Program-made: the position numbers and the translations under genes
Shown here: positions 1 through 8,300 of the stretch, in pieces
Numbering within the stretch: the first letter of the stretch is position 1
Layout: each line of letters opens with the position of its first letter
The notes under the pieces: model-generated
Databases searched by the model: none
What the model saw: the letters and a program-made list of their open reading frames with translations, nothing else
What the model was told of the DNA's origin: nothing
DNA from: Bacteroidales bacterium
GTDB taxonomy: Bacteria; Bacteroidota; Bacteroidia; Bacteroidales; Tenuifilaceae
DNA: 11,458 bases
Direction of reading: 5' to 3'
Assembly: GCA_008933525.1 (NCBI GenBank)
Contig: WBUV01000060.1
Span: forward strand, 1-11,458

Positions 1-200
1 AGAATCTAACTTCGTTCAGGGTGGCTTACTTAACTATCAATCCGTACATGAACGATGGGTCTTATGATTTGGAATACCTGAATAAGCAGCCAGCATCGTA
101 CGAAACGGAATTCTTAAGGTGTGTAACATTTAGTAAGCCTTTAGCTATTAAAGTGGATGGTAAAAACAACTTAGGTATCATTTTGAAAGCAGAAGAGTAA
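1..200 (+). CDS. 3' end of an unrecognised protein (5'-truncated by window edge)
   Basis: An open frame with codons beginning at base 3 runs without a stop to TAA at 198-200, giving the last 65 residues of a protein. The readable part begins NLTSFRVAYLTINPYMNDGS and ends LGIILKAEE. It looks like a soluble mixed alpha/beta or beta-rich C-terminus, with no membrane segment, no sorting tail and no motif I can tie to a family. It is co-oriented with gdhA but separated by 177 bp that contain a promoter-like site, so it is probably a separate transcription unit. I saw no convincing terminator directly after it. The reading frame is well supported because it is open from the window edge and has ordinary amino-acid composition; the function is unknown. 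Confidence 0.6.
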   Translation, partial: NLTSFRVAYLTINPYMNDGSYDLEYLNKQPASYETEFLRCVTFSKPLAIKVDGKNNLGIILKAEE

Positions 201-271
201 TTTTAAGCTAAGGATTGACATCAAATTTCGAAAAACCTGTTTAAGATCATGTTTTTATCTGATATTTTTCT

Positions 272-302
272 TTTGAAATGTCATTATTAAGATTCAAATT
301 TG
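272..302 (+). promoter_or_regulatory. Candidate Bacteroidota-type promoter for gdhA
   Basis: A TTTG element (272-275) is followed, after 19 bp, by CAAATTTG (295-302). This matches the Bacteroidota primary-sigma pattern TTTG / TAnnTTTG at all but the first base of the -7 box. The predicted transcription start would fall near 308-314, giving a leader of about 65-70 nt before the gdhA ATG. The assignment rests on motif similarity and spacing only; no other equally good pair was seen in 201-377. Confidence 0.45.
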
Positions 303-304
303 AA
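293..304. promoter_or_regulatory. Perfect 12-bp palindrome overlapping the -7 box (possible operator)
   Basis: TTCAAATTTGAA is identical to its own reverse complement and covers the candidate -7 element of the gdhA promoter. A dyad in this position is where a dimeric repressor or activator of nitrogen metabolism could act. The regulator is unknown, and short AT-rich palindromes also arise by chance, so the operator role is speculative. Confidence 0.3.
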
Positions 305-311
305 CAACTTT

Positions 312-331
312 TTCAGGAGGAAATTCCTGAA
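312..331 (+). promoter_or_regulatory. 5'-leader hairpin of the gdhA transcript
   Basis: TTCAGGA (312-318) pairs with TCCTGAA (325-331) across a 6-nt loop. An alternative fold pairs AGGAA (318-322) with TTCCT (324-328). The hairpin sits just after the predicted transcription start, so it could be a 5'-end stabilising stem or part of a regulatory leader. It contains AGGAGG, but this is 57 nt from the ATG, too far to serve as the ribosome-binding site. No T-run follows, so it is not a terminator. Confidence 0.4.
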
Positions 332-377
332 CTTTAAAAACAAAACTTACAGTTTTACACATTTAAAAAATTAAGCG

Positions 378-1715
378 ATGAATGTACATAAACTAATGGC
401 AGAGCTTGAGATGAAACACCCAGGTGAGGTGGAGTACTTACAAGCCGTTCGCGAGGTTCTTGAGTCAATTGAAGAGATTTACAACCAAAATCCTCAATTT
501 GAATCTGCTGGTATTATTGAGCGTATTGTTGAGCCTGACAGGATCTTAACATTTAAGGTGCCTTGGGTTGACGATGAAGGTAAAGTTCACGTTAACTTAG
601 GTTATCGCGTTCAGTACAACAACGCCATTGGACCTTACAAAGGTGGTCTTCGTTTCCACCCAAGCGTAAACCTATCAATCCTTAAATTTTTAGGTTTCGA
701 GCAAATTTTCAAGAACAGCTTAACTACTCTTCCTATGGGTGGTGGTAAAGGAGGTTCTGACTTCAACCCAAAAGGCCGTAGCGATGCTGAGGTTATGCGT
801 TTCTGCCAATCTTTCATGCTAGAGCTTTGGAAGATCATTGGCCCAGAAACTGATGTACCTGCTGGTGATATTGGTGTTGGTGGTCGTGAAATTGGTTTCA
901 TGTACGGTATGTACAGAAAGCTTGCTGGCGAAAACACTGGTGTTTTAACTGGTAAAGGTATTAACTGGGGTGGTTCATTAATCCGTCCTGAGGCTACTGG
1001 TTTTGGTTGTACATATTTCGCTCAAGAAATGCTTGCAACTAAAGGTATGACCTATAGTGGTAAGAGAGTTGCTATCTCTGGTTTCGGTAACGTTGCTTGG
1101 GGTGCTGCTTTAAAAGTAACTGAACTAGGTGGTAAAGTTGTTACTATTTCTGGTCCTGATGGTTATATCTACGACGAGGCTGGTATCAGCGGCGATAAAA
1201 TTAAGTTCATGTTAGAGCTTCGCGCTTCTAACCAAGATATCGTTGAGCCATACGCTAAGAAATTTGCAGGTTCAAAATTCGTAGCAGGCAAACGTCCTTG
1301 GGAAGTTAAGGTTGACGTAGCTATGCCTTGCGCAACCCAAAACGAACTTGGTAAAGAGGATGCTGAAAACCTAGTTAAGAATGGTGTAGTATGCGTTTCT
1401 GAAGGTGCTAACATGCCATGTACTCCAGAGGCTATCGAGATTTTCCACAAGAATAAAGTATTATTCGCTCCTGGAAAAGCAGCTAACGCTGGTGGTGTTG
1501 CTACATCTGGCCTTGAAATGAGCCAAAACGGTATGAAACTAAGCTGGTCAGCTGAAGAGGTTGACGCTCGTTTACACCAAATTATGAAGAACATCCATAG
1601 TGCTTGCGTTAAGTATGGTACTGAGAAAGATGGTTATGTTAACTACGTAAAAGGTGCTAACATTGCTGGTTTCATGAAGGTTGCTAATGCAATGGTTGAC
1701 CAAGGTGTTATCTAA
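378..1715 (+). CDS. gdhA: Glutamate dehydrogenase, hexameric, NAD-type cofactor loop
   Basis: The product is a cytoplasmic enzyme that reversibly converts 2-oxoglutarate plus ammonium to glutamate using NAD(P)H. At 445 residues it is full length for the small hexameric class (about 445-450). The N-terminal substrate domain has K88 in GPYKGGLRFHP, K112, and the glycine-rich PMGGGKGG with K124, the expected catalytic lysine. The PAGDIGVGGREIG motif supplies D164. The dinucleotide fold starts at SGFGNVAWG (about 234-242), and S377 lies in the SGLEMSQN substrate motif. F236, P260 and D261 match my memory of the NAD-specific clostridial enzyme rather than the Ser-rich loop of the E. coli NADP enzyme, so NAD preference is inferred. 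The start is the first in-frame ATG after an A-rich leader without a Shine-Dalgarno. Codons are strongly biased (GGT, AAC, CGT, TTC), unlike the convergent operon, which suggests high expression. The gene has its own promoter-like region and a terminator. Confidence 0.97.
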   Translation: MNVHKLMAELEMKHPGEVEYLQAVREVLESIEEIYNQNPQFESAGIIERIVEPDRILTFKVPWVDDEGKVHVNLGYRVQYNNAIGPYKGGLRFHPSVNLSILKFLGFEQIFKNSLTTLPMGGGKGGSDFNPKGRSDAEVMRFCQSFMLELWKIIGPETDVPAGDIGVGGREIGFMYGMYRKLAGENTGVLTGKGINWGGSLIRPEATGFGCTYFAQEMLATKGMTYSGKRVAISGFGNVAWGAALKVTELGGKVVTISGPDGYIYDEAGISGDKIKFMLELRASNQDIVEPYAKKFAGSKFVAGKRPWEVKVDVAMPCATQNELGKEDAENLVKNGVVCVSEGANMPCTPEAIEIFHKNKVLFAPGKAANAGGVATSGLEMSQNGMKLSWSAEEVDARLHQIMKNIHSACVKYGTEKDGYVNYVKGANIAGFMKVANAMVDQGVI

Positions 1716-1736
1716 TCTTTAGATTCTATATAAATG

Positions 1737-1763
1737 AAAAGGAGCCTTTTGGGCTCCTTTTTT
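1737..1763. terminator. Bidirectional intrinsic terminator between convergent genes
   Basis: The stem AAAAGGAGCC (1737-1746) pairs with GGCTCCTTTT (1752-1761) across a 5-nt loop, TTTTG. On the plus strand the GC-rich core is followed by six Ts, ending gdhA 22 bp after its stop. On the minus strand the same hairpin is followed by four Ts and lies 17 bp after the stop of the last operon gene. It is the only gene-free structure between the two transcription units and very probably serves both. Confidence 0.93.
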
Positions 1764-1777
1764 ATTGATAACTTTTT

Positions 1778-2569
1778 TTAGAGTTTTTGGATATTGCTTA
1801 TTAGCCATCCTGAGTTATTAGAAGATCTATTGAACTCCTCCACGGTTATAATCCAACCAGAAAAGATTATTGAAAAAGTCACCTTTTCGATACTTTTAAT
1901 CTGAATTGTCTTGTGTTCGAGGCCTTTTATGAAAATCATGGTATTTGCTATTGGGCCTGAAAGGTAGTAAATAGCATTATCGGCCTCATTTAGTTTTTTA
2001 AGATTGATAAAGCTTGCCTCGTGACTATTTGGTGCAATAAAATGTTTTTTGATACTATCAGCATTCGAAGCAAATAAACTCGACTCAACGCCATTGATGA
2101 CCCAGCGAGCCGAACGGTCGGGCAGAGCATCAGGAATCATCTCAACCTTAATTTGGGCATCATTTCCATAGCAAACAATATTAACAAGGGCCTCTGCCTT
2201 TACTTGTCCGCCGTAAAGACTAATTTCTTTTGGCTGTTGATGGTTCGTTATAAATGCAATAAACTCTGTACAGGTTACTCTGTATGTTGAGTCGTTGGAG
2301 TTGGTAAGCCTTTGGTCTTCGTGGTTGATTAGGTAAAAAAGATAGGCATTACGGGGAAATTTGCTGGCGAATTCTTCTGTGATTAAATTTCCTTTCCAAT
2401 CGGTTTTATAGTTAAACCTATCGATAAATTCCCCGAACTGTTTAACCTGTAAGTAGTATTCCTTTGGTGTTTGAAGTTTGTCAATTTCAGGGATGTTGCT
2501 TTGTCCGATTGAAGCAAACTGGAATGTTATGGAAAATATTAAAAACAGACAGAGTTTGGACTTTTTCAT
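1778..2569 (-). CDS. Exported hypothetical protein, last gene of the operon
   Basis: I do not recognise a named family for this 263-residue protein. It opens with MKKSK, a hydrophobic stretch (about 7-19) and a likely cleavage after IGQ at about 23, so it should be periplasmic or exported; there is no lipobox cysteine. Two parts can be seen. Residues 36-165 start with an amphipathic helix (EYYLQVKQFGEFIDRFN) and continue with beta-rich sequence ending ARWVINGVES, the layout of an NTF2-like/SnoaL-like fold. Residues 178-263 form a second beta-rich module ending NNSGWLISNIQKL, a tail I associate with uncharacterised Bacteroidales exported proteins. Its ATG overlaps the stop of the upstream gene by one base (TAATG), implying translational coupling. 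The operon context links it to the barrel protein and the giant secreted protein. The coding call is secure; the fold is tentative and the function unknown. Confidence 0.85.
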   Translation of the reverse strand: MKKSKLCLFLIFSITFQFASIGQSNIPEIDKLQTPKEYYLQVKQFGEFIDRFNYKTDWKGNLITEEFASKFPRNAYLFYLINHEDQRLTNSNDSTYRVTCTEFIAFITNHQQPKEISLYGGQVKAEALVNIVCYGNDAQIKVEMIPDALPDRSARWVINGVESSLFASNADSIKKHFIAPNSHEASFINLKKLNEADNAIYYLSGPIANTMIFIKGLEHKTIQIKSIEKVTFSIIFSGWIITVEEFNRSSNNSGWLISNIQKL

Positions 2570-3213
2570 TATGCCTTCTTTGTTTCTGTTGCTTTTATAT
2601 TACCTAAGAACACTCTCCATTTCTTCTCATTAAAGAACTTATCCTCTACAAGATCTATAACAATCTCAATTTCTTTTTTTGTAACATCCTTGTAAACAAG
2701 ATTATCGCCAGTAAAACCGGTGAATTCCTGAATTACCGTTGCGGAAGAGTAGTATCTGCCGTCTGGACCTTTAGTGAAACTTGATATATAAACAAGATCG
2801 TAAAATTTAATTACTACTGCAGTGTATGGGAGCGACTTTAGTCTGGCCAGATATTTTTCCATTGGGCGCGATTGTATGGTAACTGAACCATCGGGCATAA
2901 TCACGGATGTTTGCATCTCGGCACCCTTGAAAAAGAGTTTTAGAGCCTCCTTCTCTGCCATATTCCTTTTTTCAGCGGGCTGATCCTTACTGCCAATGGT
3001 AACAATATGCTGTTGGAATTCCTCCACTTTTTGCTTGGTTTGCTCCTTGAACACATCAATGTCGGAATCGGAGAGGTTAATCTCATCAACAATTTTTGCC
3101 TCTTTACTGCTACTCGCAGTTTTAGAAGGCTCCTGCGAATAGGTTGTAGTTGCTATTCCAACTAAAAGAATAATTAATATTTGTCTCATAGACTGTAAAA
3201 ATTGAAAAAACAT
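2569..3213 (-). CDS. Exported hypothetical protein related to the duplicated domain of the adjacent barrel protein
   Basis: This 214-residue protein has an N-terminal signal peptide and one domain (about 46-208). The domain begins LSDSDIDVFKEQTKQ and ends KKWRVFLGNIK. The start of the domain matches residues 208-263 of the upstream barrel protein (FSDKEMQLIKDQTK) in helix pattern and in SD, K-QTK and LF positions, so the two are probably homologous. The fold resembles the NTF2-like class by pattern only. The ATG at 3213 directly abuts the upstream stop (TAAATG). An alternative start at 3189 (residue 9, MRQILIILLVG) gives a cleaner signal peptide, with cleavage after YSQ at residue 27, and may be the real one. 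The gene ends in a one-base overlap with the next. It is probably periplasmic, with the same role or complex as the barrel protein; no enzymatic motif is visible. Confidence 0.85.
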   Translation of the reverse strand: MFFQFLQSMRQILIILLVGIATTTYSQEPSKTASSSKEAKIVDEINLSDSDIDVFKEQTKQKVEEFQQHIVTIGSKDQPAEKRNMAEKEALKLFFKGAEMQTSVIMPDGSVTIQSRPMEKYLARLKSLPYTAVVIKFYDLVYISSFTKGPDGRYYSSATVIQEFTGFTGDNLVYKDVTKKEIEIVIDLVEDKFFNEKKWRVFLGNIKATETKKA

Positions 3214-5139
3214 TTAAAATTTATAGCTAATTCCAAACTTAACACCATATTTTGATATTCCAACTTTTTTTGCTGTTGTAATATTCCCAAAATCATCTGT
3301 AATAGTTTTATCATCGGAAACATTGGATAAACCATAAGTAAGTTCCGGAGCAAAGTATAGTGAGGTAAAGTAGTTTAAAGGATAAGTTATTCCGATAGCC
3401 GCTTTTATGGCTAAATGTACTGGAGATGTTTTTAAGTTACCGCCACCATTAATGTTTGTGCGATTTACAAATCCGTGTTCTGCATCGGACAATATTTGAA
3501 CCGTTTCTGGATACTGCTCATAGAATCCAGATGTTGAATAGTTTCCAGAGATTTGATAGTTCGATTTTAGTCTGAACGAAGTAACTATTCCGCCTTCAAA
3601 ATAAAATCCCCATATTTCGGGATTGCTATTGCTGTGAATAATAAAGGTTGTTGGGATAGAGATGTACTTGTATGTTAGGAGTGAATCAAAGTTTGACGAA
3701 ATGCTCTTTATATGTGGCTCTCCGTTGATGTCGTTGGTATAACTAGTATTGGTAAACGAACCACTTAGATTTGCATTGGCAGAATATTTGTTAAAACTAA
3801 GCCCCATGTTAACACCAACTCTTTTAGCTAGATACCATGTTGCTAATATCTCGAAATTAATTGCCGATTTTCCCTGGTTTGACCAACCTAACAGAGGGTT
3901 GATGCTTAGATTATCGTTATTGTATGATGTTAAGCCTCCTCCCATAAAAACACCAAAATACAATCCTTCTCTTCTAATACTTGCAATTGATTTTTTTGGC
4001 AATTCCTGTGTTGTGTTTGATGTTTGGCTGTATAAATTAACTCCAAATTTATCGACACTGGCTAACTTAAAGTTCTTAAAAGTGTTTTCGTCCTTTTCAA
4101 AGGAAACCTTAAAGTCATACTTAGAATTGTCTCGGAATACAGTTTTCGACATATACTTTCCGGAAAAGAATTTTTCAATATATCCATTTATGTAAAACTT
4201 ATCGTTGCCCTCGGGGATTACTTTTCCGTATTCTGCAGAGTCAAGGTTCATCCCAATGTTTCTAATCCCTTCTGGGTACGATTGTGTAAGATTTTTCTGG
4301 TATTCGGCGATGCTAATCCACCTTTGCTGTGGATCTGGTTCTATGTCGTTTACCACTTTAAGTGTAGAGTCTTTAAACAATCCTTTAAATGATATTGAAT
4401 AGTAGGCTTTATCTTCTTCAGTCTCTTTTGGATCCGAAATTAGATTAAGGAAGTTAAGGTAATCGCTAAAAAGCATTTTTGTTTGATCCTTGATTAGTTG
4501 CATTTCTTTGTCGGAAAACGTGACGCTTTTTACTTCGGCTAATAGTTTTGAATCGTCCGCTAGTGTTTTTGCCTTGCTGCTTCGAACCCCAGCTATACGA
4601 TAATTCTCAAACGTTTTATTCTTTTGAAAGAAAGCAATACGGAAAAGCACTTCCTCGGTTTGAGTATTGTTTTGCTTGTTCAGGTAGTTGCCATTCAGTC
4701 GCTTGGCGGTCATAATATCTACTGTGTAAATATCGTTGCCGTGCGATATAATATTTCCAGCCTTAAGGTTGTCGTAGTCAATAAAAAATTTCATCCCATC
4801 GGGGTACCATAGAAGCATATTAGCTATATATGTTTCCAACTCATATGCTTCGCTTAGTTTGTGCGATGGATCTAAATCGTTATAGATAATTGCTTTACGA
4901 CTAACAAACAGGTCGATAAGTTTTTGGCTTACTTTATTTGTAGTTTCAAGGTCAACAACGTTGTCGGCAATTTCATTGTTGTATTGTTCGTATGATTTTA
5001 GAGTTTTAATAGCCTCATTATAAATAATTGCTTGTTGTTTTTCTGAAATTTCTTGTGCTAGGCAATATTTAAACGGGACTAATGCGAGTGCTGTAAATAA
5101 TACAACTTTAAATAGAACGCTATATGGTGTTTTATTCAT
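3214..5139 (-). CDS. Outer-membrane beta-barrel protein with two copies of an N-terminal periplasmic domain
   Basis: The 641-residue protein has a signal peptide (hydrophobic about 8-25, cleavage near CLA/QE at 28-29). Residues 31-186 and 206-363 are two copies of one domain. Matching landmarks are YPDG (112-115) with YPEG (288-291), HGND (133-136) with EGND (310-313), NGNYL (149) with SGKYM (326), and KTFENYRIAGV (175) with NTFKNFKLASV (352). Residues 390-641 are a beta-barrel with alternating hydrophobic strands and aromatic belts, starting GLYFGVFMGGGL and ending in the terminal Phe of GISYKF, typical of PorT-like/OMP_b-brl barrels of Bacteroidota. No NPAYAG-type motif of PorP/SprF is present. 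The start lies 11 bp after the stop of the giant T9SS cargo, with no Shine-Dalgarno, and the stop abuts the next ATG. This arrangement suggests a barrel that works with the secreted protein or with the two small exported proteins downstream. The localisation is well supported; the role is inferred. Confidence 0.88.
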   Translation of the reverse strand: MNKTPYSVLFKVVLFTALALVPFKYCLAQEISEKQQAIIYNEAIKTLKSYEQYNNEIADNVVDLETTNKVSQKLIDLFVSRKAIIYNDLDPSHKLSEAYELETYIANMLLWYPDGMKFFIDYDNLKAGNIISHGNDIYTVDIMTAKRLNGNYLNKQNNTQTEEVLFRIAFFQKNKTFENYRIAGVRSSKAKTLADDSKLLAEVKSVTFSDKEMQLIKDQTKMLFSDYLNFLNLISDPKETEEDKAYYSISFKGLFKDSTLKVVNDIEPDPQQRWISIAEYQKNLTQSYPEGIRNIGMNLDSAEYGKVIPEGNDKFYINGYIEKFFSGKYMSKTVFRDNSKYDFKVSFEKDENTFKNFKLASVDKFGVNLYSQTSNTTQELPKKSIASIRREGLYFGVFMGGGLTSYNNDNLSINPLLGWSNQGKSAINFEILATWYLAKRVGVNMGLSFNKYSANANLSGSFTNTSYTNDINGEPHIKSISSNFDSLLTYKYISIPTTFIIHSNSNPEIWGFYFEGGIVTSFRLKSNYQISGNYSTSGFYEQYPETVQILSDAEHGFVNRTNINGGGNLKTSPVHLAIKAAIGITYPLNYFTSLYFAPELTYGLSNVSDDKTITDDFGNITTAKKVGISKYGVKFGISYKF

Positions 5140-5150
5140 TTTTAGAAATG

Positions 5151-5393
5151 TTACTGTTTAACTACTTTTTTAACTAATACGTTGCCGTTGTGGCGGATTT
5201 TACATAAGTAAATACCCTTGGGTAAATCCGAAATATTTATATAAAAACCATCAGTGTCAGCAAATTGGTGTTGTTCCATAACGCGTCCAGTTGAGTTAAG
5301 TATATCAACATATAGCAAACCTTTTATTGTGCCACCAAGGGTTACATTGAATTGCGATTCTGTTGGGTTAGGAAAAATTAGAATATTTTCCTC
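5151..5393 (-). other. T9SS (Por) C-terminal sorting domain
   Basis: The last 80 residues show the type A sorting-tail pattern: ILIFPNPTESQFNV, then a YVDILNSTGRVM strand, a DLPKGIYLCKI turn, and the terminal KKVVKQ. FPNP (residues 1983-1986), the GRV turn and the LPxGxY motif are the standard landmarks. This directs outer-membrane translocation by T9SS, with cleavage of the tail and surface attachment known for the family. Confidence 0.96.
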
Positions 5394-8300
5394 AGATAGG
5401 CTTGGAATATCGTTGATAATATCTCCGGTTGGAATATTAATGATATCACTTTTGGTTGTGCATTCATTTCCTTCCTTAATTTCAACGTAATAATCACCCA
5501 GATTTCTATTTGCTACATAGTAATGAGTTTTTGCTCCCGGTATTGGAATGTTGTTATAATACCAAGTATAATCAGATGCTTTATCATTACTGCAGCCCAC
5601 AATCCAAACATTGGGTCCTTTTGCGAAAATATCCGGCTTTGCAGGTGCTGGCTTAGTATTTAAAGTTAGGATATCAGATTCTACGGCGCACTCTCCTAAT
5701 TTTGCTTCAACTCTATAGTCGCCTGCAGATAGTTTTCCTTTGTAACTTGGATTTTCTGCTCCATCGATATAAATGCCAGAGCGTTTCCATTGGTAACTAA
5801 TTTCTGCAATTGAGTCGGGTACCATAAGTTTTACTATGCTTCCCGGGCAAAATAATGTATTATTATTTTCAACTACAATGCTTGGTTTTGATGGCATTGC
5901 ATTTACATTAACAAGTACAAGTGGTGTTGATATGCTGCATAAATTTGTATTTCTAATTAGTAGATTATACTTGCCTTGTTCGCTAGCAGTGTATGTGTTA
6001 GATGTTGCATTTGCAATGTCCTCATTGTCTTTTCTCCATTGATACGTGTAGCTAGCATTTGGGCTAACAGAGAATGTAATACTTTCGCCTTGACAAAAAC
6101 TAGTATTGCCATATGAAACAGCCGGTGCTATTGGTGCGGGATTCATTGTTAGTTGAATAGAATTCGACGATAAAGCCTCGCATTGATATTCATTTACCGC
6201 TCTTACTGTGTATGTTCCACTACCCTTTGCATGGAATGTGTTGTTATGTTGGTTCGTGGCTATTCCATTTAGCAACCACTCCAATCCATCCTGAGCAGAG
6301 GTTTGAAGCAGAATACTGTCACCGCTACAGAATGAGTTAGAGGTAGGTTGTTCAATGAAAGGAGAGGTTGGTGTTGGGTTAACATTTACTGCTATTGGAT
6401 CGGTGAAAACCGAACAGTTGGAGGCATTGGTTAACTGTAGTTTGTAGTTACCGCCTAAGGTTGCCAAGATAATATTGTTAGTAGCTCCAGAAACGGGCTG
6501 GTTATTGTTGTACCACTGGTAGTTTAGGTTGGTGTTGTTTGCTACAGAAATGCTGACATTTTCACCTTCACAAATAGTTGTTTCTCCAGCCGATACTGTT
6601 GGTAGTGCTGGCGTTGGATTCATCGTCAAATTCACAGAGTTCGATGAAAGAGCCTCGCATAAATCGGTGTTTATAACCCTTATTGAATACTCCCCGCTGG
6701 TTTTTGCATAAAACATATTGGAGCTGTTTCCTGTGCTTACCCCATTAATTAGCCAGTCCATTCCATCTTGGGCTGTAGTTTGAAGTAGAATGCTATCGCC
6801 GTTACAGAACGAGTTTGTAGCAGGTTGTTCAATGAAAGGAGTAGTAGGTACAGGGTTAACAGTTACTGCAATAGGATCGGTGTAAGCCGAACAGTAGTTG
6901 GAAGCATTCGTTAACAGCAACTTATAGTTACCGCTTTGCGAAGCGTTGAAAATATTGCTAGTTGCTCCAAGAATGGGCTGATTGTTATTGTACCATTGGT
7001 AGTTTAGGGTGGTGTTGTTTATTACCGAAATGCTAACATTTTCGCCTTCACAAATAGTTGTTTCGCCATAGCTTACCGATGGTATACTAGGTTTAACATT
7101 TGTGGTTACAACTATTGGTAGAGAATGTTTTGAAGAACAACCATTATTAAACGAAGTTGTAAGCGTATAGTTACCTGATTCTTTTGCAACTATATAGTTA
7201 GAGTTTGATGTAAGCTGACCTAAATTACGATACCACTGATAGGTTACTCCGGATAAATCTCCTGCATTTATTTTCACACTATCGCCAAAGCAGAAAGTTG
7301 TGTTTGATTCTGGAGTAATTACAGGAATAGTAGGTGCGTCCTTAACCGTAATGGTTTTTACATCGGAAATAGCTTTACATGTATTGGAAAGGTTATTAAC
7401 AACCTCAACTTTATAGTCGCCCGATTGTGTTTTTACTTTTAAAGCATTAGATTTTTCTGTAATAATCTGATTGTTGTGATACCAATTGTAGGTGTAATTG
7501 GTATTAAAGGGTACAGAGTAGGTAACGCTGTCACCTTTGCAAAATGAAGGGTTACCGTATTCTAGCGAGAGGGTTGCATTTGGTGTTGTTGTTACAACAA
7601 TTCTTTTTATTGCCATTGCAGAACACCCATTTGCATCTGTTGCTGTTAATGATACGGTATAGCTGCCAAGTTGAGGAAATGAATGGCTATCAAGATCGCC
7701 ATTTGTAGATATTGGAGTATTATCACCAAAATCCCATTGCCACTGGGTGTAGCCATTTGTTTGTGTGTTGTTCTTAATTGTTGTAGCCAAGCCAGCGCAA
7801 ACATCTTCTGCAACGAATTCAACTTTTAAGGTATCATTCACAATAACTGTATCGCTGAAAGAGTATGAGTTTACAGATAGATTCACAACATGTTTACCTG
7901 GAGTTGTAAACTTGTGTTTTGGGTTCTTCTTGTTGCTATAAGTGTTATCTCCAAAGTCCCAAAGCCAGGTTGCCTGTCCCTCAACCATAGCACTATGATC
8001 TGTAAAACTTGTTGAATCACCTAGGCATACCGTATCTGCAGTGAAGAACGATGTGGTGGTAAATGTGTTAAGTGCCGACCAACCACTACTCTGATAACCT
8101 TGATCAATTGCCTGAACTTGCCATTCATAACTACCCAGCGGTAGAGATAGCGTGGCTGTGTTAGTTTTATATTTTCCAAGAGTAACAGTTCTGCGATAAC
8201 CATTTTCTGCAATAAGTGGATTGTTGTACCATTCGGAGTCCCCAACTTTTCTAATTCTAACATCATAGGTCATTAATGATTGAGGTGTTTCATCTGTGAG

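Noticed and set aside
201..271. Terminator for the upstream partial gene
   Set aside because: T-rich runs are present (for example 252-256 and 265-269), but no GC-containing stem of useful length precedes them.
315..320. AGGAGG as a Shine-Dalgarno for gdhA
   Set aside because: It lies 57 nt before the ATG and inside a hairpin stem. No start codon with a good downstream frame sits at the right distance, and the other genes here also lack Shine-Dalgarno sequences.
1169..1594. 141-codon antisense frame within gdhA
   Set aside because: It is the reverse-strand shadow of a strongly codon-biased conserved gene, with no start context of its own and no recognisable protein features.
3749..4195. 148-codon plus-strand frame, and similar shorter frames at 4205, 4624, 5254, 5836, 6529 and 8926
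   Set aside because: All lie opposite conserved coding sequence of the barrel or giant protein, with low-quality composition and no domain signal.
3214..5139. Barrel protein as PorP/SprF-type T9SS partner
   Set aside because: The usual short length of about 300 residues and the NPAYAG-type N-terminal motif are absent, and the long duplicated N-terminal domain does not fit that family.
8021..8266. 81-codon minus-strand frame inside the giant gene
   Set aside because: It overlaps the Fn3-like/PKD region in another frame of the same strand, while the main frame is continuous and domain-rich there.
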